Shown: positions 37,386-46,775, counted from the stretch's first letter. The stretch: 64,000 nucleotides of DNA from Campylobacter aviculae (GCF_005406215.1 NZ_NXMA01000002.1:62001-126000); one strand, 5' to 3'. Translations and numbers: made by a program. Notes: generated by a model not told the origin, from the sequence alone.

Positions 37386-38378
37386 ATGGAAAAAATGAAA
37401 GAATTTTATATGCAATTAGCCTTAAATGAGGCTTGGAAATATCAATTTTTAACTTATCCTAATCCAGCAGTAGGCTGTGTGATTTTAGACAAAAATGAAA
37501 AAATATTAGCTATAAAAGCACATGAAAAAGCAGGTTTAGCACATGCAGAATTAAATGCGATTAGCTATGCTTTTAAAAAATTAAAACCTGAAATTTCCTT
37601 ACCTAAGGAAGCTAATGCTTTGCATGATTTTATTTGCAAAAATCATCAAAATATGTTTAAAGGAGCGATTGCCTTTGTTACCTTAGAACCTTGCTCTCAT
37701 CAAGGAAAAACTCCACCTTGTGCGAAACTTTTTAGTGAGCTTGGTTTTAAAAAAATTTTTATCAGCGTTAAAGATGAAAATGATATCGCAAAAGGCGGAG
37801 GAGATTTTTTAAGAAAACATGGCATAGAGGTAGAATTTGGTATACTCGAAAAAGAAGGAAAGGATCTTTTAAAACCTTTTTTAAAATGGCAAAAAGGACA
37901 ATTTAAACTTTTTAAACTCGCTATTTCCATGAGTGGTTCGCCTCTTGGAAAAATTGTTAGCAATGAGTTAAGCAGAACTTATGCTCATAAAATTCGTTCT
38001 GTTATTGATTTATTAGTAGTAGGCGGAGAAACTATCAGGATTGATAAACCAACACTCGATGCAAGACTTTGCCAAGGAAAAGCACCTGATCTTTGTATTT
38101 TAAGTCGTAATAAATTAGAAAGTTTTGACCAAAATATCCCTTTATTTAAAATTCCAAATCGAAATATATATACAGAAATTCCTGAAAAAGCTAAATTTAT
38201 CATGTATGAGGGTGGAGAAAATTTCCTCAAAAATTTTAAAAATGAGATGGATTTATTTTTAATTTTTCAAAGTTCAATTCTAAACAATAAAAAAAATGTT
38301 ACAATACCTTTAAATTTAAAACCGCTTTATAAAAATTTTTTAGGAAGTGATACTTATGGCATTTATGAATCTGAATAA
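37386..38378 (+). CDS. ribD: Riboflavin biosynthesis deaminase/reductase
   Basis: 330 residues. An N-terminal deaminase domain with zinc ligands in AGLAHAELNAI and LEPCSHQGKTPPC removes the pyrimidine amino group. The C-terminal reductase domain (LAISMSGSPLGKIVSNELSRTYAHKIRSVIDLLVVGGETIRIDKPTLDARL) reduces the ribosyl side chain. The reductase part is somewhat short and divergent at its end. It overlaps the next gene by 23 bp. Confidence 0.92.
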   Translation: MEKMKEFYMQLALNEAWKYQFLTYPNPAVGCVILDKNEKILAIKAHEKAGLAHAELNAISYAFKKLKPEISLPKEANALHDFICKNHQNMFKGAIAFVTLEPCSHQGKTPPCAKLFSELGFKKIFISVKDENDIAKGGGDFLRKHGIEVEFGILEKEGKDLLKPFLKWQKGQFKLFKLAISMSGSPLGKIVSNELSRTYAHKIRSVIDLLVVGGETIRIDKPTLDARLCQGKAPDLCILSRNKLESFDQNIPLFKIPNRNIYTEIPEKAKFIMYEGGENFLKNFKNEMDLFLIFQSSILNNKKNVTIPLNLKPLYKNFLGSDTYGIYESE

Positions 38379-38868
38379 AATTTTTCGCGTAAAATATGAT
38401 TTTAATTTGTTTAAAATTGAAAAGAAAAGCGATATTAAAAATATTATTTTAAAAGATTATATTTTAAAAGCTTACAAAGATGAATTTAATCCGAATGGAG
38501 AAACTTTTGTTTATCAAGGAATAAAAGATCAAATTTTTAAAGAAAATGATGAAATTCTTATTTTAAATATTAGTGAAAAAATTATATTTTTTAAAAATCT
38601 AACCCAAAATTCAGACAACTTTAGTGAAATACAAATGAAACAAAGCTTGCTTTTATCCTTTTTGTTTTTTGTGAGTTTGTTCTTTATAAGCTTGTTTATA
38701 ATGGAGTTTAGTATTATTGATTTATTTTTTTTAGCTATATGTATCATAATTTTAATCACAAGCTCTATAAGTACCAATTTACTCTTTAAACATATTAGTT
38801 TGTTAAAAAAATTTTCAAAAGAAGAAATGAAAGAGTTTTTAAAAAAAAGAAAAAATGTTAAAGCATAA
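38356..38868 (+). CDS. Small membrane protein of unknown function
   Basis: 170 residues. A soluble N-terminal half (MNLNKIFRVKYDFNLFKIEKKSDI to LNISEKIIFFKNL) is followed by two adjacent transmembrane helices (LLLSFLFFVSLFFISLFIMEF and IIDLFFLAICIIILITSSIS) and a basic tail (KKFSKEEMKEFLKKRKN). I chose the ATG at 38356, which has AGGAAG upstream. It starts within the end of ribD, so it is co-transcribed. I do not recognise the family. Confidence 0.65.
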   Translation: MAFMNLNKIFRVKYDFNLFKIEKKSDIKNIILKDYILKAYKDEFNPNGETFVYQGIKDQIFKENDEILILNISEKIIFFKNLTQNSDNFSEIQMKQSLLLSFLFFVSLFFISLFIMEFSIIDLFFLAICIIILITSSISTNLLFKHISLLKKFSKEEMKEFLKKRKNVKA

Positions 38869-38881
38869 AATGCTTTAACAT
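38855..38881. terminator. Bidirectional terminator before sdaA
   Basis: ATGTTAAAGCAT-AAA-ATGCTTTAACAT, a perfect 12-bp stem spanning the stop codons of the convergent membrane-protein gene and sdaA. Confidence 0.8.
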
Positions 38882-40236
38882 ACGGTTTTTAAATTCGTAG
38901 CAAGACCGCCCAAAGAAGTTTCTTTATATTTATAATTCATATCTTTTCCAGTTTCATACATAGTTTCTATTACTTCATCAAGACCTACTCTAGGTGTTGA
39001 TTGTCTAGTCATTGCCATTCTAGCCGCACTGATGGCTTTAATCGCTCCAAAAGCATTTCTTTCTATACAAGGAATTTGAACAAGACCCATAACAGGATCA
39101 CAAGTCAATCCTAAATGATGCTCCATTGCCATTTCAGCAGCATTACAAGCTTTAAAAGCATTCGCACCCAAAACTGTAGCCATTGCAGCAGCAGCCATAG
39201 AACTAGCACTTCCAATCTCAGCTTGACATCCAGCTTCAGCTCCACTAATACTCGCATTTTTTTTATATAAAGAACCGATCAACATAGCCGTCAATAAAAA
39301 ATTTATAGCTTGTTCATCATTAAAACCTATAGTATGATTTTTAAGATAAAGCATTACAGCAGGAATAACAGCACAAGCACCATTTGTAGGAGCAGTAACA
39401 ACTTTTGCTCCACTAGCATTTTCTTCTGCAACTGCAATAGCGTATAAAGAAATAAAATCAATCATTCCCATAGGATCAGCTGTCATAGCAATACGTTCTT
39501 TCATACCCTTAGCACGACGTCTTAAATTAAGTTTTCCCGGTAGATACTCTTCGGTAGGATGAGTACCATTATAATATACTTCTTGCATCACTTCCCAAAT
39601 CTCTAAGCAATAAGATCTAATCTCTTCTTTGGTATGAAATTGCAGTTCATAATGATAAGAAAGTTCGGCTAAGTCCCAACCATTCTTTTCACAAAAATCT
39701 AGGGCTTGTTGAGCATTGTTAAGCTCTATATCTAGTTTCGTTGTGCTTTGACTTGAATTTTTGCCTCTTTTTTCTAGTTCTTGGGCTGTTAAAACAAAAC
39801 CACCACCTACTGAATAATAAGTTTCTTCTTCTATTATTTCACCTTTTGAATCAAAAGCCTTTATTTGCATACCATTTTCGTGCAAAGGTAAAAAATCTTT
39901 AGAAAAAATCAAATCTTTTTCATAATTAAAATTCAATTCTTTTTCACCACATAAATTGATTTTTCCTTTATCTAAAGCATTCTTATTGACTTCTTCTTGT
40001 ATAGGAGCACTTAAATTTCTAGCCTCTAAGCCATTTAGACCCCAAATTACAGCTTTATCGCTTAAATGCCCTTTACCTGTTAAAGATAAAGAACCGTATA
40101 AGATTATTTGAATTTTTTCAATTTCATTTAATTTTTTAGCAACTTTTTTACAAAACAAATTCCCAGCAAGCATAGGTCCTAAAGTATGCGATGATGAAGG
40201 ACCTACTCCAATTTTAAAAATACTAAAATTACTCAT
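38875..40236 (-). CDS. sdaA: L-serine dehydratase (iron-sulfur type)
   Basis: Deaminates serine to pyruvate, a main carbon entry in Campylobacter. 453 residues. The N-terminal beta domain (IGVGPSSSHTLGPMLAG) and C-terminal alpha domain (GSASSMAAAAMATVLGANAFKACNAAEMAMEHHLGLTCDPVMGLVQIPCIERN) carry the cysteines that hold the 4Fe-4S cluster. The adjacent sdaC transporter, 6 bp upstream, supplies the substrate. Confidence 0.96.
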   Translation of the reverse strand: MSNFSIFKIGVGPSSSHTLGPMLAGNLFCKKVAKKLNEIEKIQIILYGSLSLTGKGHLSDKAVIWGLNGLEARNLSAPIQEEVNKNALDKGKINLCGEKELNFNYEKDLIFSKDFLPLHENGMQIKAFDSKGEIIEEETYYSVGGGFVLTAQELEKRGKNSSQSTTKLDIELNNAQQALDFCEKNGWDLAELSYHYELQFHTKEEIRSYCLEIWEVMQEVYYNGTHPTEEYLPGKLNLRRRAKGMKERIAMTADPMGMIDFISLYAIAVAEENASGAKVVTAPTNGACAVIPAVMLYLKNHTIGFNDEQAINFLLTAMLIGSLYKKNASISGAEAGCQAEIGSASSMAAAAMATVLGANAFKACNAAEMAMEHHLGLTCDPVMGLVQIPCIERNAFGAIKAISAARMAMTRQSTPRVGLDEVIETMYETGKDMNYKYKETSLGGLATNLKTVC

Positions 40237-40242
40237 CGTATT

Positions 40243-41520
40243 CTACTTTACAAAATATTCTAAAATAAGATTATGTATAACAGCTGAAATAGCTACAATC
40301 CCCATAATAGCAATAAAAATATCTAAAGCTTTACTACGGAATTTTGCCAAAATATCAAAACGATAAATACAATAAATGGGCATTAAGAAAAGCAATATCG
40401 CTAAAATAGGACCACCTATAGTCTCAATAATACCTATAACGCTTGGATTTTCATAAGCCACATACCAAGCAATCGCAAAAGTAATAATTGCTGTTAAAGT
40501 TTGAGCTAATTTACCTTGAATTTTTCCATTACTTGCTTTATATAAAATACCATTTAAACCTTCTTGGGAGCCAAGATAATGTCCTAAGAAACTCTTACTG
40601 ATCGCAACAAGAGCAACAATAGGTCCAACATATGTTAAAACGGCTACTTGAGGGAATTTATTTGCAATAAAAGTTAAAATATTAACATTTTGAGCTTTTG
40701 CAGAAGCAAATTCTTCAGGAGTGAAGGTTAAAGCACAAGAAAAAATAAAAAACATAACTACAAAAACCATTAAAACAACAGCCCAAGAAATAATTCTTCT
40801 AGCACGAAACTCTGCATCATCACCATATTCTTTTTTACAAAAACACGCTAAAGATGAAATAATAGGAGAATGGTTAAAACTAAATACCATCACAGGAATT
40901 ACAAGCCATAAAGTCACCCAAAAATTACTTGTTTGAAATACTGAAAAATCTATATTTGTAAAAAGAGCTGTATTCCATTGAGGGATTAAAAGTAAGGAAA
41001 GAATAAATAAAAATATAATGAAAGGGAAAACAAGAAAACTCATAGCTTTGGTAACAACGTTTTCTCCAAATATAGAAATAAGCACCAAAGCACCAACAAT
41101 CAATAAACCTATCCACCAACGTGCTCCATGAACTGCATCTGCGTCAAAATTAAATTGATTGATTAAAAATTCAATCAAAGTAGTGGTAAGATTTGCACTA
41201 TAAACCAATAAAATAGGCAAAATAGCAAAAAAATATAATACAGTGATTAAAAATCCACCACCCTTGCCAAAATAACTCTCTGCAACGAAAGTAATATCAT
41301 CTCTTGGGTTTGAACTCGAAAGAACAAAACGGCATAAATTTCTATGAGCTAAATAAGTCATAGGAAAAGCTAAAACAAGTATAATCAAAAGCGGAATAAG
41401 TCCTCCGAGTCCTGCACTGATTGGAAGCAGAAGAACACCTGCACCAATTGCTGTCCCAAAAAGGGATAGTATCCACCGTATATCATGGCTCGTCCATTTA
41501 TTATTAGAAGTATCCATCAT
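40243..41520 (-). CDS. sdaC: Serine transporter (SdaC/STP family)
   Basis: 425 residues with about eleven transmembrane helices. The start region is WILSLFGTAIGAGVLLLPISAG, the glycine-rich break of amino-acid/proton symporters of this family, followed by FNHSPIISSLACFCKKEYGDDAEFRARRI and FLGHYLGSQEGL. AAAGGAAAAA precedes the ATG. Operon with sdaA. The 250-bp gap upstream holds only a large inverted repeat belonging to the next gene. Confidence 0.94.
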   Translation of the reverse strand: MMDTSNNKWTSHDIRWILSLFGTAIGAGVLLLPISAGLGGLIPLLIILVLAFPMTYLAHRNLCRFVLSSSNPRDDITFVAESYFGKGGGFLITVLYFFAILPILLVYSANLTTTLIEFLINQFNFDADAVHGARWWIGLLIVGALVLISIFGENVVTKAMSFLVFPFIIFLFILSLLLIPQWNTALFTNIDFSVFQTSNFWVTLWLVIPVMVFSFNHSPIISSLACFCKKEYGDDAEFRARRIISWAVVLMVFVVMFFIFSCALTFTPEEFASAKAQNVNILTFIANKFPQVAVLTYVGPIVALVAISKSFLGHYLGSQEGLNGILYKASNGKIQGKLAQTLTAIITFAIAWYVAYENPSVIGIIETIGGPILAILLFLMPIYCIYRFDILAKFRSKALDIFIAIMGIVAISAVIHNLILEYFVK

Positions 41521-41721
41521 TTTTTCCTTTTTTAATTTAAAGTGTAAATAAAATATTTATACGATTGTAACAAATTTTTAGTAAATGAAACAATGTCTTA
41601 GAGGAAATTTATTCAATATTTTATAAATTAAATCTTAACGAAACGATATGTATAGATAAAAATATAAAGAATTTACCATTAAAAAATCAAATTGAAGTTT
41701 AAATTTTTTATTTTACAGAGC

Positions 41722-41755
41722 ATTAAAATATTTGGAAAATTCCAAATATTTTAAT
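41722..41755 (-). terminator. 34-bp perfect inverted repeat after the PepSY-like gene
   Basis: ATTAAAATATTTGGAA, two A, then its exact inverse: 16-bp arms. It starts 17 bp after the stop of the minus-strand PepSY-like gene. Probably a terminator hairpin, although AT-rich and without a U tract beyond the stem. Confidence 0.6.
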
Positions 41756-41771
41756 ATAAACTTTATGAAAA

Positions 41772-42188
41772 TTAATGATCAAATTTTTGCCCTAATATAT
41801 TGCCTTGAGTATCTGTATAAATTTTCATATAATTATTTGTTTCGAATTTATACCCATTAACTTCTTTACTTACTTCTACAATTTGTGCATTAGAAGTTGC
41901 AGTTATTTTAGACATAATATTTGGTAAAATCGTATTAGGCAACGCTTGATACTTGCCATCTACTTCTTTCCAATCCCCATTGATCATAAAATCAATCTCC
42001 ATTCCATTGCTTAAAGTTACATCGTAAGAATCAATATCCTTTTTAACCAAGGCAATTTGTGTATTTTTAAAATTGCTAGCAATAAAATTTTGTGCATTTT
42101 GTGGAAGAGTGTTTGCAGGAACAACAATATCTCTAGCTAAAAGCACTGTAGCACCAAGTAAAGTTACTAAACCTAATTTTATTTTCAT
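41772..42188 (-). CDS. Periplasmic PepSY-like protein
   Basis: 138 residues. Signal peptide KIKLGLVTLLGATVLLA, then two PepSY-like/DUF2874 repeats (LPQNAQNFIASNFKNTQIALVKKDIDSYDVTLSNGMEIDFMINGDWKEVDG and LPNTILPNIMSKITATSNAQIVEVSKEVNGYKFETNN). This small beta-rich module is common in host-associated bacteria. I start at the ATG preceded by AAAAGGAGAAAA rather than the longer open frame. The ligand is unknown. Confidence 0.8.
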   Translation of the reverse strand: MKIKLGLVTLLGATVLLARDIVVPANTLPQNAQNFIASNFKNTQIALVKKDIDSYDVTLSNGMEIDFMINGDWKEVDGKYQALPNTILPNIMSKITATSNAQIVEVSKEVNGYKFETNNYMKIYTDTQGNILGQKFDH

Positions 42189-42251
42189 TTTTTCTCCTTT
42201 TGATTTTGGTTGGAGAAAATTTAACCTAACTTTGTGAAGCAAATGTGAAAC

Positions 42252-42989
42252 TTAAAAACTTATCTTTAAACTTTCTCCCTCAACGCTTATTCCTTCGCTT
42301 TTTAAAAATTGGATATTCTTACCATCTTCAAATTTTAAAGTATTTAAATCTTTTGAATCAATGTTGTAAGTTAAAATATGCAATACAATATCATATATAG
42401 TAAAAAATAATTCTTTTTCAGTAAGCTTACTATTGATTACCTCAAGCTCTAATTTGTCAAAATTTCTTAATCCATAAGTATAAGCATTGATACCATCTTC
42501 ACTAGGATAAACGCTTACGTAAATCCAATTATAAACTGGTAAGCGATTTTCTTGTAACATCTTTGCATTTTCAATGTAAAATTTAGGTTCTAAAACAACC
42601 CCACCCGTATAAAATCCTAAGGCATTTTGATCTTGCAAACATGCAGATGCAACTTGGGTAAAAAGCTTAGCTTGTTCTAGCTTACTTTCAGTTTGGCTAA
42701 GTACAGCTACAAGAAGATGGGCTTTATGTTTTTTAGTCTCTTCTAAAGCATCTTTCCACATAAAATTAAATTTTGCATAATACTCGGCTTCTTCATTAGG
42801 TATAGGGTTTTTAATCAAACCTAAAGTAACTAACATATTTTTATGATAAAAAATAACACCATCTTGATTGAAATTTTCTTCCGGAATCAATATACCAAAT
42901 TCGCTTTTAAGTAAAGAATTTAATTTTAAAAAATCAAATTCACTATCATTTAAAAGGACAAAAGAAGTAAAATTATGATTTTGTTCCAT
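42252..42989 (-). CDS. DUF4261-like cytoplasmic protein
   Basis: 245 residues, no signal peptide or membrane helix. LVAVLSQTESKLEQAKLFTQVASACLQDQNALGFYTGGVVLEPKFYIENAKML and WIYVSVYPSEDGINAYTYGLRNFDKLELEV match what I recall of DUF4261 (found near SUFU-like and toxin-related proteins). Function unknown. Divergent from exbB2, so the Fur-like palindrome between them may control both. Confidence 0.6.
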   Translation of the reverse strand: MEQNHNFTSFVLLNDSEFDFLKLNSLLKSEFGILIPEENFNQDGVIFYHKNMLVTLGLIKNPIPNEEAEYYAKFNFMWKDALEETKKHKAHLLVAVLSQTESKLEQAKLFTQVASACLQDQNALGFYTGGVVLEPKFYIENAKMLQENRLPVYNWIYVSVYPSEDGINAYTYGLRNFDKLELEVINSKLTEKELFFTIYDIVLHILTYNIDSKDLNTLKFEDGKNIQFLKSEGISVEGESLKISF

Positions 42990-43071
42990 ACAACTCCCTT
43001 AATTTATTTTTTTATGATTTTTATTATATCTTATAATAGCTTGATTTGAGAAATAATTTTTAAAAATTATG

Positions 43072-43114
43072 ATAATTAATATTAATTATAGTTTTATTTT
43101 TGTTGTAGTATAAT
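43072..43114 (+). promoter_or_regulatory. exbB2 promoter with overlapping AT palindrome
   Basis: ATAATTAATATTAATTAT (43072-43089) is a perfect 18-bp palindrome preceded by TGATAA-like sequence, as in Fur sites. A TATAAT box follows at 43109-43114, 36 bp before the start. Iron control of a TonB system would be expected. Confidence 0.55.
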
Positions 43115-43150
43115 CGCTCTAAATTTAAACAAAAATTCAACGGAGTTGAT

Positions 43151-43576
43151 ATGGAATTTTTAAGAAATTATATTGATTTGATTATCTTTATAATTCTTGG
43201 AATTATGGCATTTGTAGCTCTTTGGTGCGTGATCGAAAGAATATTATTTTTTAGAAAAATTGATTTTAAAGATTATAAAAATCAAGAAGAATTTGATGAT
43301 GCAATCAGCGAAAATTTAACCACTATCTATATTATTTATTCTAATGCTCCTTATATTGGACTTTTAGGAACAGTTATTGGTATTATGGTTACTTTTTATG
43401 AAATGGGTTTAGTAGGTAATATAGATGTAAAATCTATAGTTATAGGACTTTCTTTAGCACTTAAAGCTACGGCTTTGGGTCTTTTAGTTGCCATTCCAAC
43501 TCTTATAGCATACAATGCTTTATTGCGCAAAATTTCGCTTTTAAGCAATAAATACAAGGCAAACAAAGATGCTTAA
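43151..43576 (+). CDS. exbB2: ExbB energy-transducing membrane protein
   Basis: 141 residues, a short ExbB/TolQ homologue. An N-terminal helix (LIIFIILGIMAFVALWCVIERILFF), then the two characteristic helices APYIGLLGTVIGIMVTFYEMG and IVIGLSLALKATALGLLVAIPTLIAYNALL, which form the proton channel with ExbD. It overlaps exbD2 by 8 bp. Confidence 0.93.
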   Translation: MEFLRNYIDLIIFIILGIMAFVALWCVIERILFFRKIDFKDYKNQEEFDDAISENLTTIYIIYSNAPYIGLLGTVIGIMVTFYEMGLVGNIDVKSIVIGLSLALKATALGLLVAIPTLIAYNALLRKISLLSNKYKANKDA

Positions 43577-43958
43577 ACTTCCAAAAAACGAAGGTTTAAA
43601 TATAGTTCCATTCATAGATATTATGCTAGTTTTGCTTGCCATAGTGCTTAGTATTTCAACTTTTATTGCACAGGGTAAAATCCAAATCAATCTTCCTAAA
43701 AGTGAAAGCTCTATCAGTCTTAATGAAAATGAAAAAAAACTTCTCATTACAATTGATGAAAAAAATATTTTTTATTTAGACAATAAAATAGCAACTCTAG
43801 ATCAATTAAAAAATGCTATATCGCAACTTGATGAAAAAACTATAGTAGAATTAAAAAGTGATAAAAATGCCAAATTTGAAAGCTTTGTTCAAATTATTGA
43901 TCTATTAAAAACTAAAGAGCATGAAAAATTCCAAATTATCACGGAGAAAAGTAAATGA
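43569..43958 (+). CDS. exbD2: ExbD energy-transducing membrane protein
   Basis: 129 residues. The single N-terminal helix VPFIDIMLVLLAIVLSISTFIA has the essential aspartate of the proton path. A periplasmic domain (KIQINLPKSESSI to FVQIIDLLKTKEHEKFQIIT) follows. Overlaps exbB2 and tonB2 by 8 and 4 bp. Confidence 0.94.
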   Translation: MLKLPKNEGLNIVPFIDIMLVLLAIVLSISTFIAQGKIQINLPKSESSISLNENEKKLLITIDEKNIFYLDNKIATLDQLKNAISQLDEKTIVELKSDKNAKFESFVQIIDLLKTKEHEKFQIITEKSK

Positions 43959-44593
43959 AAAGCTTATTTTTAAATCACAAATATCAAGCTTTTTATATAT
44001 CCTTTTTAACTTTTTTACCTATATTTTTTCTAGTGTTTCGATCTGCTGACTTTTTTAAAATAGAATTTAAAAATGAAGAAGTTTTTGCCTTATCCATGAA
44101 ACAATTTGTGGGATCAAATTCTACACCTATACAAGAAAATAAAACTTTAGAAAAAATAATGCCCAAACCTGAGAGAACTAAACCTATAAAAAAAGATGTA
44201 ACAAAAGTCAAAAAAATAGAACAAAAACAAATCACAACTGTATCAAACCCAGCACCAACAAATCAAACTATAAAAAATCCTTCTCCTCAAATAACACAAC
44301 TCACACAAGGCAAAGATAAGCATCCACTGCTTGAAGAAATTCAAAAAGCCATTCAAAAAGCTCAAAACTATCCTAAACAAGCTCAAAAAATGCGTATGCA
44401 AGGGGTTGTCAAAGTAGAATTTTTATGGAAAGAAAATAAAACTTTAGCAGAATTAAAGATAATCCAAAGCTCTGGATACACTCTTTTAGACAAAAATGCC
44501 TTAGAAAGCATCCGTAAAGCTTCGGTGAATTTTCCTTACTATAAAAACGATTTAAGGATCACACTTCCTATAGTATATAGTTTAAAAGGATAA
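43955..44593 (+). CDS. tonB2: TonB protein
   Basis: 212 residues. N-terminal membrane anchor (FYISFLTFLPIFFLVFRSA), then a Lys/Pro/Thr-rich periplasm-spanning linker (PKPERTKPIKKDVTKVKK). The TonB C-terminal domain (YPKQAQKMRMQGVVKVEFLWKENKTLAELKIIQSSGYTLLDKNALESIRKAS) contacts receptors such as ChuA. The YP motif is present. Last gene of the exb operon; convergent with the EF-hand gene. Confidence 0.94.
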   Translation: MKSLFLNHKYQAFYISFLTFLPIFFLVFRSADFFKIEFKNEEVFALSMKQFVGSNSTPIQENKTLEKIMPKPERTKPIKKDVTKVKKIEQKQITTVSNPAPTNQTIKNPSPQITQLTQGKDKHPLLEEIQKAIQKAQNYPKQAQKMRMQGVVKVEFLWKENKTLAELKIIQSSGYTLLDKNALESIRKASVNFPYYKNDLRITLPIVYSLKG

Positions 44594-44594
44594 G

Positions 44595-45551
44595 TTAAGC
44601 TAATTTATCTATGATACTTAAACTTCCATAATCCATTTCTTTTTGCAAATCAAGGCTTAAATTTTTGCTCAAATCCTCTAAATCCTTTTGTTTTAACTTC
44701 TCATACTCATCAGGATATTTTTGCTTGAATTCTAAAAGTTCTTGCATATTTAAAGCACTTAAACCTTGATCTAAAGCTTTATTTTTGATATCAGAATCTT
44801 CTTGCTCATCACTCGCATTATCAATTTCTTCTTGCATTTTCTTTAATTTTTGCAAAAGCGTCTTGCTTACAGAGCTTCCATTATCAAACATAGCTTGTGC
44901 GTTAGCCAAAATTCGATCTTTAGAACCTTCTGCTTCCAAAACAGTGATTTTACCATCAGCATTTTTATCAAAATAAAGCAGGGCATTTAAAGCACTTTCT
45001 AAATCTCTTTCTTCACCATCATCTCCTGCTATACTTTTACCCCCTGTGGTAATATAAAGTTGTCTGATTAGATCATTGGCTCCACCTTTAGGATTATCAG
45101 GAGTATATATAACATTATAAAGATAAAGATTATTATTTTCTTTGCCTTGAATGATTCCATTTTTATCTGCATCTGCTTTTAGATAATTTAAATCGTAAGC
45201 TGCATTTTTAAACCAACCTGCTACAAAATTTTGAGCTTTTCCATTTAGTCTAATCGAACCATCTTCTCTTAAGAAATAATCCTCCTTATCGCCAAAATGT
45301 TTTAAAATATTTTGAAAATTACTTTTAGTTAAATTCAAACTTACAAATAAAGAACTTTCTTCATCTTCAAATATAACTTTAATACCAGATTTTTCTCTTT
45401 CACTTTCAGGATTGAGTTTTACTAAAAAATCTTCTGGATTAAATTCTTCTTGCTTTAAACCTTGAAGATCTTTTTTATCTAAATAGGCTCTTTTAGAATA
45501 AGCCATTACATCATTTAATCCGATAATTGTTACATCTTTAGCAATTTTCAT
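44595..45551 (-). CDS. EF-hand-like protein A of a duplicated module (Cj1631c-like)
   Basis: 318 residues, no signal peptide or membrane helix. Two calcium-loop-like segments: DADKNGIIQGKE (about 135-146) and DKNADGKITVLE (about 194-205), each with D/N at 1, 3, 5 and E at 12. Between and around them are ESALNALLYFDKN and a coiled, acidic tail (KKMQEEIDNASDEQEDSDIK). It shares SIRLNGKAQNFVAGWFKNA and a C-terminal block (GLSALNMQELLEFKQKYPDEY, DLEDLSKNLSLDLQ) with protein B at 45873-46745. The ATG at 45551 follows AAGGATAAG. Not a family I recognise. Next to the small secreted protein at 45561, from whose gene only 9 bases separate it. Confidence 0.72.
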   Translation of the reverse strand: MKIAKDVTIIGLNDVMAYSKRAYLDKKDLQGLKQEEFNPEDFLVKLNPESEREKSGIKVIFEDEESSLFVSLNLTKSNFQNILKHFGDKEDYFLREDGSIRLNGKAQNFVAGWFKNAAYDLNYLKADADKNGIIQGKENNNLYLYNVIYTPDNPKGGANDLIRQLYITTGGKSIAGDDGEERDLESALNALLYFDKNADGKITVLEAEGSKDRILANAQAMFDNGSSVSKTLLQKLKKMQEEIDNASDEQEDSDIKNKALDQGLSALNMQELLEFKQKYPDEYEKLKQKDLEDLSKNLSLDLQKEMDYGSLSIIDKLA

Positions 45552-45560
45552 CACTTATCC

Positions 45561-45758
45561 TTAAGGTTTGAAATGAGCAGCTGCCAAACGACACATAGTA
45601 GCTTGATAATAAGGCAATCTATCACAATATCTTAGTTTATTGTAATAAATATTCCATTGTTGTCTTTTTGTCTGACATGTTACACCACAATCAGAACTCG
45701 CAAAAGCAACATTTGAAAAAGCCAAACTAAAAATAGCAACTAATAATACTTTTTTCAT
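45561..45758 (-). CDS. Small secreted cysteine protein, partner of EF-hand protein A
   Basis: 65 residues. Signal peptide KKVLLVAIFSLAFSNVAFA, then a mature peptide of about 45 residues with four cysteines: SSDCGVTCQTKRQQWNIYYNKL, then RYCDRLPYYQATMCRLAAAHF. The C-x10-C-R-L ending is shared with the small protein at 46776. Strongly positive and probably disulfide-bonded in the periplasm or exported. Function unknown. Confidence 0.75.
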   Translation of the reverse strand: MKKVLLVAIFSLAFSNVAFASSDCGVTCQTKRQQWNIYYNKLRYCDRLPYYQATMCRLAAAHFKP

Positions 45759-45872
45759 TTTTTCCCTTTCTTTTTAATTTTTAATTACACTTATATACTA
45801 ACAGAAAAATTATAAAAAACAAATATTTTATATGATAAATTTAAAAGTTACAAAAAATTATGTTACTTTTAT

Positions 45873-46745
45873 TCACACTCTTTTATCGACAAATATGGCT
45901 TCATTATCATTGATTTGTTGCATCAAATCTTTGCTTAAGTTCTTAGCTAACTCATCTAAAGATTTGTCTTGAAGTTCTTCAAATTCCTTTGGATTGCTTG
46001 CCTTAAGTTTGGCTTGTTCATCAGCGCTTAAAGAACTTAAACCTTTTTCTTGAGCCTTTTGAAGTAAATCTTCATCATCTTTTTCTTTTTCTTTAATCTT
46101 AGCTTCATCATCATCTTTTTTTTGCGTTTTTTGTGGATCAACACTTTGCATAGCATTTGCTCCACCTCCTGAAACTTCTTTTAAATCACTCAAAATTTCT
46201 CTTAAACTCGGTTCTTTAATATCATTATCATCAATATTTCCATCTTTATTGACATCTTTATCTATGAAAAAATTCAATTTTTCTTCTATGCTCGCATCAT
46301 CAGATAATGAATCGTTATGTTTTAAACCTAAATTCTGCATACTTTCATGCAAAGTATTTTGGTGAAAACTTATGCTGATTTTTTTATCACTTTGTGTAGA
46401 TTTAACACTGAAAAATTCATTCTTCGCATTTTCAAACCAATTAGAAACAAATTCATTTGCTTCTCCATTTAATCTTATAGCTCCATCATCTCTAGCAATA
46501 TAATTTGTATAAGAACTAAAATGATTTTGCAAATTTTTATAATTTTCTTCGCTTAAATTTAAAGATATCAACTCACCTTCTTTATCTTCAAAAATAATTT
46601 TCTTGCCAAAATTATTATGATCTGAAAGATCATTAACTTTGAGTTTATCCTTTTCTTCAGTCTTTAATTCTAAAATTTCTTTACGATTTGTAACATTTTG
46701 ATTGTTTGACAAAGTATTAAAACCATTCATTGTTAATTTATCCAT
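45873..46745 (-). CDS. EF-hand-like protein B of the duplicated module
   Basis: 290 residues, no signal peptide. A single good calcium-loop-like segment, DVNKDGNIDDND (about 162-173; D/N/D at 1, 3, 5). Highly acidic and Lys/Glu-rich middle (KTQKKDDDEAKIKEKEKDDEDLLQKAQ). It shares AIRLNGEANEFVSNWFENA, the DDEDLLQKAQEKGLSSLS block and NPKEFEELQDKSLDELAKNLSKDLMQQI with protein A, so the two descend from one gene. Start ATG 46745 after AAAGGAT. Paired with the small Cys protein at 46776. Confidence 0.72.
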   Translation of the reverse strand: MDKLTMNGFNTLSNNQNVTNRKEILELKTEEKDKLKVNDLSDHNNFGKKIIFEDKEGELISLNLSEENYKNLQNHFSSYTNYIARDDGAIRLNGEANEFVSNWFENAKNEFFSVKSTQSDKKISISFHQNTLHESMQNLGLKHNDSLSDDASIEEKLNFFIDKDVNKDGNIDDNDIKEPSLREILSDLKEVSGGGANAMQSVDPQKTQKKDDDEAKIKEKEKDDEDLLQKAQEKGLSSLSADEQAKLKASNPKEFEELQDKSLDELAKNLSKDLMQQINDNEAIFVDKRV

Positions 46746-46775
46746 AAATCATCCTTTAAAATTTACAAATTAACA

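Noticed and set aside
41521-41771. 250-bp gap upstream of sdaC as a hidden gene
   Set aside because: No supported frame; the only structure is the inverted repeat already listed.
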